In this document: positions 27,431 to 35,249 of the stretch, one piece after another | Layout of the letters: each line of letters begins with the position of its first letter | How positions within the stretch are numbered: position 1 is the first letter of the stretch | NCBI GenBank assembly: GCA_016722065.1 | Contig: JADKGX010000005.1 | Location: 17,884-81,883, forward strand | Length of the DNA: 64,000 nt | From: Planctomycetota bacterium | Lineage (GTDB): Bacteria; Planctomycetota; UBA8742; UBA2392 | Reading direction: 5' to 3' | Made by a program: the position numbers and the translations under genes | Notes under the pieces: model-generated | Told to the model about the DNA's origin: nothing | The model's database searches: none | The model's input: only the letters and a program-made list of their open reading frames with translations

Positions 27431-28496
27431 CCTGAATGTGTTCTTGGGTAGCTCCAATCTCAATGACTTTTCACTTTCCATCACAGGCAACGGTGGAACC
27501 GGCACGACGGGAGCAGGAGGCGCTGGCGGCAACCTGTTTGTTTCGCATGGCACCTTTGCCTCGACACGCCTCAGCCTTACTTCCGGCCTCAATGGTGGTT
27601 CCAGCCAAAGCGGAGACGGCGGCCTGGGCGGCGGTATCTCGGTGACACAGACGCGCGGTTCGTTCTGGTTGTCGGGTGGCCCTCTCAACGCGGCAGGTGG
27701 CGCCAGCGCTGGCGCGGGCACCGGCGGTGAAGGTGGCCGTTTCAACTATGATGGTCAAGAGATTGAAACCGAGTTTGTGTCCACCAACGTGACCTGCAAC
27801 TTCAACGGTGGGTCCAGCGCAACGGGCAGCGGCGGTTCGGGTGGATACAACGTGGATTACGCCTATCAGGTCGACGCGGGCATCGCGCGCATCAATGGCG
27901 GCAGCATTTTTGCCGCTGGTGGCACGGGCAATTCAGTCAACGGTGCCGGTGGCAGTGGTGGGGGCGTGTTGCTGCAGACGCAGATCGGTGGCCTGTGGTT
28001 TGATTCTGATCTGGACATCCGCGGTGCCGGCAACACGGGCGGCGGCGCGGGCGGCTCTGGCGGTAACGCGGCCCTGTTTGCATTGTTTGGCGACTTGGTC
28101 ATCACAGGCGATATCCTGGCAGACAGCCCCACGGCAACGGTGCCGGGCATGGCTGGCCAGGTGAATCTGGGTGGCAACGCGGCTTCAACCATGACGATCA
28201 GCAGCCTGATTTCCTGCAACGGGGGTACGGGCACGGCAGCAGCCGGCCCCGTCGGCGCGGCTGGAGGCAACATCAACGTGGGTGGCGGCACAGAACGCAA
28301 TGTGCGCTTCACCGCGACTGCACTGTTGCGGGCTAATGGTGGCGGCCCCGCCGCCAACGCAGGCGTGATTGACATCGACATCGTTGGAACTGGCGGCACA
28401 GGAACGATTCTGCTGGAAGACGCTGGCAGCCAGTTGATCACCAACAACGGCACCGGCACAGCAGTGCCTGGCAACATAGATCGCAACAGCAACTAG
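27177..28496 (+). CDS. Glycine-rich lipoprotein, part 3 (C-terminal half)
   Basis: The frame returns to that of part 1. True coding probably begins near 27205 (TGACEVSSYAEMRN), and removing one G near 27200-27205 joins it to part 2 as SGGVTGACEVSS. The rest is repeats rich in GGAGG/GGSGG between short hydrophobic strands, with many Asn and Thr. It may be a surface or periplasmic beta-helix stalk; no catalytic motif is visible. A terminator-like hairpin follows the stop. Confidence 0.8.
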   Translation: MAARVQAAVVTGACEVSSYAEMRNLDVTLTAVGGAGGTGPGGNGSTGFNASSIQQSSSYGEAITNSTFTVNVSAGNGTTGGSAGNLNVFLGSSNLNDFSLSITGNGGTGTTGAGGAGGNLFVSHGTFASTRLSLTSGLNGGSSQSGDGGLGGGISVTQTRGSFWLSGGPLNAAGGASAGAGTGGEGGRFNYDGQEIETEFVSTNVTCNFNGGSSATGSGGSGGYNVDYAYQVDAGIARINGGSIFAAGGTGNSVNGAGGSGGGVLLQTQIGGLWFDSDLDIRGAGNTGGGAGGSGGNAALFALFGDLVITGDILADSPTATVPGMAGQVNLGGNAASTMTISSLISCNGGTGTAAAGPVGAAGGNINVGGGTERNVRFTATALLRANGGGPAANAGVIDIDIVGTGGTGTILLEDAGSQLITNNGTGTAVPGNIDRNSN

Positions 28497-28520
28497 TCGA
28501 AAAACGGCCACAACAGAAAA

Positions 28521-28542
28521 GGGGGCGCCAAGCGGCGCCCCC
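28521..28542. terminator. Hairpin terminator between convergent genes
   Basis: GGGGGCGCC, loop AAGC and GGCGCCCCC form a nine-pair stem. On the minus strand it is followed by TTTTCTGTT, a good terminator for the DinB-like gene; on the plus side the T tract is weak. Confidence 0.75.
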
Positions 28543-28546
28543 TGCT

Positions 28547-29023
28547 TCATTTGCCCGCGCGATACAGCCGACGCAACGTGGCGATCTGCCCGGCATGCCA
28601 GGAAATGTGCCGCACCACGCCCGCCAAGAACTCCGCCACCTTACTTTTGTCTGTGCAGGGCTGGTCCAGTTCGGCATCGGTCAGCAGCGCGATCTGGGCG
28701 CGCAAACCGGCCGTGGCTTGGGTCACCGCTTTCAATGCTTCTTCCAGTGGTTGTTCGCCCGACGGTGGGGTATCAGGCGATTGTGTGACCGGACGGCTTT
28801 GCAGCACGGCCGTGTAGTGGCGGTGGCAGTGTTGCAGATGGTTCAGGTACCACAGTACGGTTCCGGGTTTGCCCACTCCAACGTCGTGGTCCAGCGTCGC
28901 GTACGCTGGTGGCTGCCATGATGCTTCCTCGGGTTGAAGCTCGTGCACTGCACCAGCCAGGGATTCCCATGGGTGTTGCAGGGCGTGGTCAAACGCAAGC
29001 AGCAGCAGTTCGATGGCGCGCAT
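28547..29023 (-). CDS. DinB-like four-helix protein
   Basis: A 158-residue protein starting at an ATG with GGGGGAG upstream. It has the DinB/YfiT four-helix pattern, including the late RHISWHAGQIATLRRLY segment with His spacing HxxxH and an earlier HLQHCHRH. Such proteins bind a metal through three histidines and several act as thiol-dependent transferases or damage-induced proteins of unclear function. A long open frame continues upstream of this start on the minus strand, but it is antisense to thiC and not real. The gene is divergent from thiC. Confidence 0.8.
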   Translation of the reverse strand: MRAIELLLLAFDHALQHPWESLAGAVHELQPEEASWQPPAYATLDHDVGVGKPGTVLWYLNHLQHCHRHYTAVLQSRPVTQSPDTPPSGEQPLEEALKAVTQATAGLRAQIALLTDAELDQPCTDKSKVAEFLAGVVRHISWHAGQIATLRRLYRAGK

Positions 29024-29086
29024 AAACTCCCCCTGTTTCAGATACTTCGGTGATCTATTCTGCATGCACCCCGCCGAGGACCCGCC

Positions 29087-30649
29087 ATGCCAACCCAGCT
29101 TCAGCACGCGCGTGAAGGCAAAATCACCCCGGAGATGGCCTACGTGGCCGAACAAGAGGAATTGGCACCGGAACAAGTGCGCGACCTGATCAGCGCGGGC
29201 AAGCTGGTGATTCCGAAGAACCACAACCACGATTTTGCGCCCCGCGCCATTGGTGCCAAAACCAAAACCAAAGTAAACGCCAATCTTGGCATTTCCAGTG
29301 ACCACGGCAAACTTGACGAAGAACTGAACAAGCTGAAGGTCGCCATTGATTTCGGCAGCGATTCCGTGATGGATCTGTCCAGCGGCTATCAGGACCTGGA
29401 CCACATTCGAACCAGCGTCATTCGCAAGAGCAGCGTCATGGTCGGCACCGTGCCGATCTATGGCGCCATGAGCGACAACATTCTCAAGGGCAAGGGGTTC
29501 AAAGATTTCACCGCAAGGCGGCTGCTGGATGAAATCGAAAAGCAGGGCCAGCAGGGTGTTGACTACATCACGGTGCACTGTGGCATCACGCGCCAGACCC
29601 TGAAGTATGTGGATGGCCGCCAGCGGATTGTCGGCATTGTCAGCAAAGGCGGCAGTGTGCACGCGGCCATGATGCGCGCCACGGGCCAGGAAAACCCGCT
29701 GTTTGAATACTTCGACGAGCTGTGCGAGATCGCCGCGCGCCACGACATGACCTTCAGCCTGGGAGATTCGCTGCGCCCCGGAGGCACCGGCGACGCCACT
29801 GACGCCGCACAGATCCAGGAGTTGCTGATTCTGGGCGAACTTGTCAAACGTGCATGGCAAAAAGGCGTGCAGGTAATGGTGGAAGGTCCAGGCCACGTGC
29901 CGCTGGACCAGATTGCCGCCAACGTGCTGCTGCAAAAGCGCCTGTGCCACGGCGCGCCGTTTTATGTACTCGGCCCGCTGACCATCGATACAGGCGCGGG
30001 CTATGACCACATCACCGGCGCCATTGGCGGCGCGGTGTGCAGCGCAGCCGGCGCCGACATGCTGTGCTATGTGACGCCTGCCGAACATCTGCGGTTGCCC
30101 AACGCCGACGACGTGCGCCAGGGCGTAATCGCCACGCGCATTGCCGCCCAAAGCGGTGACCTGGCCAAGGGCGTGCCCTACGCCAAGCGCCTGAACGACC
30201 GCATGAGCGAGGCGCGCAAGAAACTGGATTGGGAAACCATGTTTGCCTGTGCCATTGACCCGGTGGAGGCCCGCAAGTTCCGCGCAACCAGCGAAGACTA
30301 CGACAGCGACGTATGCACCATGTGCGGCGACCTGTGTGCCGTGCGCATGGACAACTTTACCGACCTTGGCACCCGCGCGCCGGCGGATCTGACCCAGATG
30401 CCGATGTCCGACGACCGCAAAAAGCGCCGCGTCACGATGGCCGAAAAAGCCCAGGCCGAAGGCAGCTTCGACGAGATGGGCAACTGGCTGCCGCCCAAAC
30501 ACGTTCAGGATAAACAAAAGGCCAAGGGCCAGCAGGCCAAGCTGGAGGCCAAGGTGCCCTACGAGCGTTCTGACAGTGGCAGCTACAGCACGCGCAGTGC
30601 AGGTAAGGGTGTGGCAGAGCCCGAAAACGCCTTGCGCAGCAAAGAATAG
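29087..30649 (+). CDS. thiC: Phosphomethylpyrimidine synthase ThiC
   Basis: ThiC makes hydroxymethylpyrimidine phosphate for thiamine from aminoimidazole ribotide by radical SAM chemistry. Core blocks are VPIYGAM, the HCGITR segment, EGPGHVPLDQI and YVTPAEHLRLP. The [4Fe-4S] cysteines near residue 408 read CTMCGDLC, spacing CX2CX3C. The 520 residues lack the longer N-terminal domain of E. coli-type ThiC. No TPP riboswitch fits in the 63 bp upstream spacer, so thiamine control, if any, is by other means. Confidence 0.96.
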   Translation: MPTQLQHAREGKITPEMAYVAEQEELAPEQVRDLISAGKLVIPKNHNHDFAPRAIGAKTKTKVNANLGISSDHGKLDEELNKLKVAIDFGSDSVMDLSSGYQDLDHIRTSVIRKSSVMVGTVPIYGAMSDNILKGKGFKDFTARRLLDEIEKQGQQGVDYITVHCGITRQTLKYVDGRQRIVGIVSKGGSVHAAMMRATGQENPLFEYFDELCEIAARHDMTFSLGDSLRPGGTGDATDAAQIQELLILGELVKRAWQKGVQVMVEGPGHVPLDQIAANVLLQKRLCHGAPFYVLGPLTIDTGAGYDHITGAIGGAVCSAAGADMLCYVTPAEHLRLPNADDVRQGVIATRIAAQSGDLAKGVPYAKRLNDRMSEARKKLDWETMFACAIDPVEARKFRATSEDYDSDVCTMCGDLCAVRMDNFTDLGTRAPADLTQMPMSDDRKKRRVTMAEKAQAEGSFDEMGNWLPPKHVQDKQKAKGQQAKLEAKVPYERSDSGSYSTRSAGKGVAEPENALRSKE

Positions 30650-30731
30650 GCAGCCTGCAAAAGCGCCGCCGCAAGTTCGCTACTGGGCGAAATCGATTCC
30701 GCCACCCATCTTGATCAGATAGAACTATTCC

Positions 30732-32600
30732 ATGCCTGAATGGCTTCGCTTCCCGGAACTCGAACACGTTCAAGCCATGTTCGATTCGCCCGCGCTAACG
30801 CTGGCACTGGCCATGACGGCCGGCATGGCCGCGTTGGTGCTGGGCAGCGCCTTGCGTTTGCCCGGCATTCTTTTGGCCCTTGCTGCCGGAGTCGCCCTGG
30901 GGCCGGATTTTGTCAACGTGGTGCGGCCCGCCGTGCTGGGCGACTGGCTGCGAGTGATTGTGGGCTTTTGCGTAAGCGTGATCCTGTTTGAGGGTGCGCT
31001 TTCCCTGAACCCCGCCAGTTTGAAACGCTCCGCTTCTCCGGTGCGGCGCCTGATCACCATAGGCGCGTTGATCGCCGCCAGTGGCGCGGCCGTGGCGGCA
31101 CATTACGCCATGGGCTGGCGCTGGGAAATCGCGGCCTTGTTTGGTGCCCTGTTGATCGTCACCGGGCCAACCGTGATTGCGCCGTTGCTGCGCCGCATCA
31201 AGGCCGAAAAAACGGTCGCGACGGTGCTGGCCGCAGAAGGCGTGCTGGGCGACGCCGTCGGCGCCATTTTGGCCACGGTCATGTTTGGTATTGCCGTAGC
31301 CCCCAAGGCGGACGACTTCAGTGGCGCGGCCATGCAGTTGGGACGCATTCTGCTGGCCGGGGCACTGGTGGGCCTGCTGGTGGGCTTGCTGATTTCACTG
31401 CTGGGTCGCTGGCGGCGGCTATCGCAGGAAAGCCTGGGCCGCATCACCACACTGGCGTTGGTGGTGCTGGCGTTTCAACTTTCGAATGCCGTGGCCCATG
31501 AAAGCGGCGTGCTGGCCGTGGTGGTGGCCGGCTTGACTGTTGGCGCGCTGGGCACCAAAGGCCAGGAAGAACTGATGGAGTTCAAGGAAGAGCTTTCCAT
31601 CCTGTTCATCGGGCTGTTGTTTGTGCTGCTGGCGGCCAACGTGCGAATTGCTGAACTGATCGCGCTTTCTGACCGGGCCGCGATTGTGGCTGCGGCGCTG
31701 GTGCTGGTGGTGCGGCCTGCATCGGTGCTGATTTCGACCATTGGCACGGGCCTCAAGCTGCGCCAGAGGCTGTTCATCGCCTGGATCGGGCCACGCGGAA
31801 TTGTGGCTGCAGCCGTGGCCTCGCTCTTTGCGACTGAGCTTGCCCTGAGTGGCGCCACCGAAGGCGCGGAGTTTCGTGTGGTCGTGTTCACTTGCATTGT
31901 CGTGACTGTGACCTTGGCAGGCATCACGGGTTGGCCAGCCGGCAAGTTGCTGGGCGTTCTGGCCAAGACAAACCAGGGCTGGCTGCTGTTCGGTGCTAAC
32001 TCGGTGGCCATGGAAATCGCCAAGGCGCTCAAGGCCGAAGGCGAAGAAGTGCTGCTGCTGGACCGCAACCGCGAAGCTTGCGCAGAAGCTGAGGCAGCCG
32101 GGTTGCCGGTGTTGATGGGCAACGCCCTGGACGCGGCCACGCTGCTGCGCGCCGGGGTGGAAACCCGCCGTGGCGTGATTGCCATGACCGGCAACGATGA
32201 AACCAACCTGCTGTTTGTGCAGACCGCCAAGCGACTGCATCGGCCCTTGCAGGCGTTTCTGGTGCTGGGCGGCCCTAAAGGCGGGGTGACCAACACGATG
32301 ATCGAACACGAGGGCGCCAAGGTCCTGACCGGCCGCAAAATGGACGTAGCACTGGTGGCCGCCATGGTGGAAGAAGGCCGCATGCAATCCCTGGCCCGCA
32401 AGCGCGGCGACGCCGGCAAGGTTGATGGCCAGACGGTGATTCGCCGCGCCGGTGAAGTACCGCTGCTGGTGCGCAAAGGCGGCCGCCTGATTCCGGCCTC
32501 GGACGGAATCGAAGATGTCGATGAGCTGATCCTGCTGGTGCCCACGGGAAGCAGCGGCAAAGCCGCCACGGAAAGCTCCCGTCGCCAGGCCGTAAAGTAG
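30732..32600 (+). CDS. Na+/H+ antiporter (CPA family) with TrkA-N domain
   Basis: About 12 hydrophobic segments in the first 400 residues match the CPA1/CPA2 monovalent cation:proton antiporters, including the conserved ILFEGALSLNP and EGVLGDAVGAI segments. From about residue 416 a TrkA-N (RCK) domain follows (LLFGANSVAMEIAKAL) that may sense nucleotide. The first ATG at 30732 gives a hydrophilic start that fits a cytoplasmic N-terminus. It is a single gene, with no partner subunit adjacent, and ion specificity is not predictable. Confidence 0.92.
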   Translation: MPEWLRFPELEHVQAMFDSPALTLALAMTAGMAALVLGSALRLPGILLALAAGVALGPDFVNVVRPAVLGDWLRVIVGFCVSVILFEGALSLNPASLKRSASPVRRLITIGALIAASGAAVAAHYAMGWRWEIAALFGALLIVTGPTVIAPLLRRIKAEKTVATVLAAEGVLGDAVGAILATVMFGIAVAPKADDFSGAAMQLGRILLAGALVGLLVGLLISLLGRWRRLSQESLGRITTLALVVLAFQLSNAVAHESGVLAVVVAGLTVGALGTKGQEELMEFKEELSILFIGLLFVLLAANVRIAELIALSDRAAIVAAALVLVVRPASVLISTIGTGLKLRQRLFIAWIGPRGIVAAAVASLFATELALSGATEGAEFRVVVFTCIVVTVTLAGITGWPAGKLLGVLAKTNQGWLLFGANSVAMEIAKALKAEGEEVLLLDRNREACAEAEAAGLPVLMGNALDAATLLRAGVETRRGVIAMTGNDETNLLFVQTAKRLHRPLQAFLVLGGPKGGVTNTMIEHEGAKVLTGRKMDVALVAAMVEEGRMQSLARKRGDAGKVDGQTVIRRAGEVPLLVRKGGRLIPASDGIEDVDELILLVPTGSSGKAATESSRRQAVK

Positions 32601-32638
32601 CCGCTACGGGCTTGCTTGCCTAAACAGTGCCGGCGCTT

Positions 32639-33529
32639 ATGCTTGGCCGCGTGCGGATCTGCCTGCTTTCTCGCAACCCCGGTGCCTATTCCACGCAGCG
32701 GCTTGTGGCCGCTGCCCAGGCTCGGCGACACAGCGTGCTGGTTGTGGACTACCCCCGGTGCCATTGCCTGTTGGGGTCAGTGCCACTTGTGGTCTATGGC
32801 GGTCACGCATTGGCCGGCTTTGATTGTGTGTTGCCAAGAATCGCCAGCGGGCCAGAGGCCGCCTGGGGTGCGGCGATTGTAGGACAGTTTGAAACCATGG
32901 GCGTGGCGGCGCTGAATGCTGGCCAGGGCATCTTGTGCGCGGCCGACAAAGCCCGGGCCTTGCAGGCATTGGTGGGTGCGGGGCTGCCGGTTCCGCGCAC
33001 GGCCATTGGCCACGCCAGCGCAGACAAGGACCTGCTGCTGCAGGAAGTGGGGGGCCCGCCGGTGCTTCTGAAGCCGCTGTTTGGCACGCAGGGGGCCGGT
33101 ATCAAGCTTGGCAAGACGCGCCAGGCGGCAGAGCGCACGATTGCAGCCCGGCAACAGGCCGGCAGCAACTTCATGCTGCAGGAGTTTATTGCCGAAGCCG
33201 GCGGCAAGGACCTGCGCCTGATTGTGCTGGCTGGTCGCGTGATTGCCGCCATGCAGCGGGTGGCGCGACCGGGCGAGTTTCGCAGCAATTTGCATCGCGG
33301 TGGGACATCGTTGCCGGTACAACCAAGCGCCGCAGAAAAGCGCCTTGCCAGGCGCGCTGCGGCGGCTGTGGGTCTTCAGTTTGCAGGCGTTGATTTGATT
33401 CGGTCCCGGCGCGGGCCATTGGTGCTGGAAGTGAATGCCTCACCGGGACTGGAGGGCATAGAGGCCACCACCGGCGTCGATATCGCGGGCAAAGTGATTT
33501 GCGCCATGGAACGTCAGTGCGGCACGTAG
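32639..33529 (+). CDS. RimK-like ATP-grasp ligase
   Basis: An ATP-grasp enzyme of the RimK type, which adds amino acids to a peptide or protein carboxylate. The order is an N-terminal alpha/beta domain (ICLLSRNPGAYSTQRLV), CAADKARALQAL, the ATP-binding KPLFGTQGAGI segment and the metal-binding end FAGVDLIRSRRGPLVLEVNASPG. The acceptor cannot be told. A GTG at 32627 is an alternative start; I took the ATG at 32639 because it is closer to the conserved core. Confidence 0.88.
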   Translation: MLGRVRICLLSRNPGAYSTQRLVAAAQARRHSVLVVDYPRCHCLLGSVPLVVYGGHALAGFDCVLPRIASGPEAAWGAAIVGQFETMGVAALNAGQGILCAADKARALQALVGAGLPVPRTAIGHASADKDLLLQEVGGPPVLLKPLFGTQGAGIKLGKTRQAAERTIAARQQAGSNFMLQEFIAEAGGKDLRLIVLAGRVIAAMQRVARPGEFRSNLHRGGTSLPVQPSAAEKRLARRAAAAVGLQFAGVDLIRSRRGPLVLEVNASPGLEGIEATTGVDIAGKVICAMERQCGT

Positions 33530-33572
33530 TGGCAGCAAACGGTGCAAAGCCAGGGGCGCAAGAAAGCCGACC

Positions 33573-34073
33573 ATGATCAACAAAGAACAACTCATCAAAT
33601 CGATCCTGTTCGAGACACGCATCATCAAGCACCTTGGCACCAAGCTGCTGCCGGGAATGTTGGGCTGGCGCCCCACACCCGGCCAGCGCAGCATGCTGGA
33701 GTTGATGCGCTACCTTACCTGCTGCGCCAGTGTGCCCGCGCACGCTGCTGTCAAAGACAACTGGGACGACGCCGAACCCCTGGAAAAAGCTTCCGAGTCC
33801 GTGGATCACCTGAACTTTGCAGAAGCCATGGACGCCCAAGCCCGCTTGCTGAAGAACCTGATTGAGGCCGTTCCCCACGCAGACCTGACTCACGGCCAAT
33901 CCCACATGCCCTGGGGCGCGCCTTGCACGGTGGGTGAAGCGCTGGTCAACATGGTGCTCAAGCCACTGGTGGCGTATCGCATGCAGTTCTTTCTGTATCT
34001 GAAGGAGGCTGGTCGCAGTGATATTGGGCCAGCGCAGTGCTGGGTGGGCGTTGACCCGCAACCGGCGACCTAG
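33573..34073 (+). CDS. DinB-like helical protein, tandem copy 1
   Basis: A 166-residue helical protein related throughout to the gene at 34190; shared segments are IIKHLGTK/CIKHLATK, PGQRSMLELMRYL/PEQRSVIELLRYV and RMQFFLYLK/KMQLFLYLK. The fold resembles DinB four-helix bundles but the late HxxxH metal pair of DinB is absent, so metal binding is uncertain. The start ATG at 33573 has AAGAAAG just upstream. The neighbour upstream is the ATP-grasp gene. The function is unknown. Confidence 0.75.
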   Translation: MINKEQLIKSILFETRIIKHLGTKLLPGMLGWRPTPGQRSMLELMRYLTCCASVPAHAAVKDNWDDAEPLEKASESVDHLNFAEAMDAQARLLKNLIEAVPHADLTHGQSHMPWGAPCTVGEALVNMVLKPLVAYRMQFFLYLKEAGRSDIGPAQCWVGVDPQPAT

Positions 34074-34136
34074 CAATGTCCGTGTTTCGAGCCGCCAATG
34101 CCGTAAACTCGTGACTACCTCTCAGCCTTTGACCGT

Positions 34137-34165
34137 TTGACCTTCGACCCAGCCGTGCATAAAGA
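34137..34165 (+). promoter_or_regulatory. Weak candidate promoter before DinB-like copy 2
   Basis: TTGACC, a 17-base spacer and TAAAGA lie 24 bases before the ATG at 34190, in the 116 bp between the two tandem copies. It suggests the second copy can be transcribed separately. Confidence 0.35.
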
Positions 34166-34189
34166 TTGTTCCAACCAACGGAACCGAAC

Positions 34190-34690
34190 ATGATTGACAA
34201 ACAGACTGTCCTCGACTCCATGTTGAAGGAAATCGCCTGCATCAAGCACCTGGCAACCAAGGTGCGCCCGGGAACCGAAACCTGGCGACCCTCACCCGAA
34301 CAGCGCAGCGTGATCGAACTGCTGCGTTACGTGAGTTACGCGGGCCATGGCCCGATTCAATCGGCCGTGACCGGCGACTGGGAGGGCGGCAAGGCCCGCG
34401 CAGAAGCCGCCGCGAAACTCTCGCTGGCGGACATCCCCGGCGCACTGGACGCTGAGGCCCGCGAACTCAAGCGCCTGTTTGCCGAAATCCCCAGCGGCGA
34501 TTTTCTGGGCAAGCAGGTCGCGCGCCCCGGCACCGAAGCTTTGCCCCTGGGTCGCTTCATTCTGGACAGCGGCTTCAAGTATCTTCCGGCCTACAAGATG
34601 CAGTTGTTTCTGTATCTCAAGCAGCAGGGCGTGCCGAACCTGAACACCATCAACCTGTGGCGCGGCCACGACGCGCCGCCCAAGGCCTGA
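34190..34690 (+). CDS. DinB-like helical protein, tandem copy 2
   Basis: A 166-residue paralogue of the preceding gene, clearly from a tandem duplication that has since diverged. It keeps the helical outline but lacks the late histidines of canonical DinB proteins. I took the ATG at 34190 rather than an in-frame start at 34166, since its N-terminus (MIDKQTVL) then matches copy 1 (MINKEQLI). An inverted repeat follows the stop. The function is unknown. Confidence 0.75.
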   Translation: MIDKQTVLDSMLKEIACIKHLATKVRPGTETWRPSPEQRSVIELLRYVSYAGHGPIQSAVTGDWEGGKARAEAAAKLSLADIPGALDAEARELKRLFAEIPSGDFLGKQVARPGTEALPLGRFILDSGFKYLPAYKMQLFLYLKQQGVPNLNTINLWRGHDAPPKA

Positions 34691-34717
34691 CCAGCCCGCG
34701 AAGTTCGGTAAGCGCAA

Positions 34718-34744
34718 CCTTGGCACGGACTCCCCGTGCCAAGG
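34718..34744. terminator. Perfect 11-bp inverted repeat between convergent genes
   Basis: CCTTGGCACGG, loop ACTCC and CCGTGCCAAGG pair perfectly. No T tract follows on either strand, so it may be a terminator without one or another kind of site. It lies between the stops at 34690 and 34768. Confidence 0.5.
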
Positions 34745-34767
34745 GTCCGGGGCTCCGTGGTGATCAG

Positions 34768-35064
34768 TTAGCGCCCAAGAACCAGCATTGCCAAGCAGGC
34801 GGCGGAAAACAGGAACCGCGCCAAGTTGGCAGTCTTACTGCCCTCGCTACAAAAGATGATGAAGACGGGCCCGATCAAGAGGTACGCTCCGGCCACCACG
34901 TACGTCAGGCCAGGCAGTAGTCTTAACAGCGAAATCCCAGGCCGGAAGACTTCCGCCATCAGCGCCAGAAAGCAATACCAGACAGGCAGATTGAGAGCCG
35001 CCTTTGCAACCGCCGGGCTGATGCCCGTGGACGCCCGGGCTTCGCGGTACGAGTCGCGTGCCAT
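34768..35064 (-). CDS. Small membrane protein of unknown function
   Basis: From an ATG at 35064, 98 residues with two or three hydrophobic helices (NLPVWYCFLALMAEVF, LTYVVAGAYLLIGPVFIIF, ARFLFSAACLAMLVLG). The frame stays open upstream to 35298, but that part is Arg/Gly-rich without structure and is probably not translated. The 185 bp to the rsmB stop contain a short GCGTTGC/GCAACGC hairpin at 35181-35197. I do not recognise a family. Confidence 0.6.
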   Translation of the reverse strand: MARDSYREARASTGISPAVAKAALNLPVWYCFLALMAEVFRPGISLLRLLPGLTYVVAGAYLLIGPVFIIFCSEGSKTANLARFLFSAACLAMLVLGR

Positions 35065-35249
35065 AGATGCAGCGTAGCCCGGCCGAGATTCAAAGTCACC
35101 AAGAACACGCTTCGTGGCTGCGCCCCGGCAATTGTCTCGTGCCGTGCCCGCCCCGCCGCCCGAGCCAACGCGCGTGCACGGCGTTGCAAGGCAACGCGTA
35201 AGAGACCGGAACTTGAGGAAGTCGGTGCCCCAGGGGCCACCCCTTGGTA

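Noticed and set aside
29024..29086. TPP riboswitch before thiC
   Set aside because: The 63 bp spacer is too short and lacks the conserved CTGAGA and GAACCTGATC-type segments.
29024..30517. Minus-strand open frame of about 650 residues continuing upstream of the DinB-like gene
   Set aside because: It is antisense to thiC, which has clear motifs; only the last 158 residues from the ATG at 29023 with a strong ribosome site look like a real protein.
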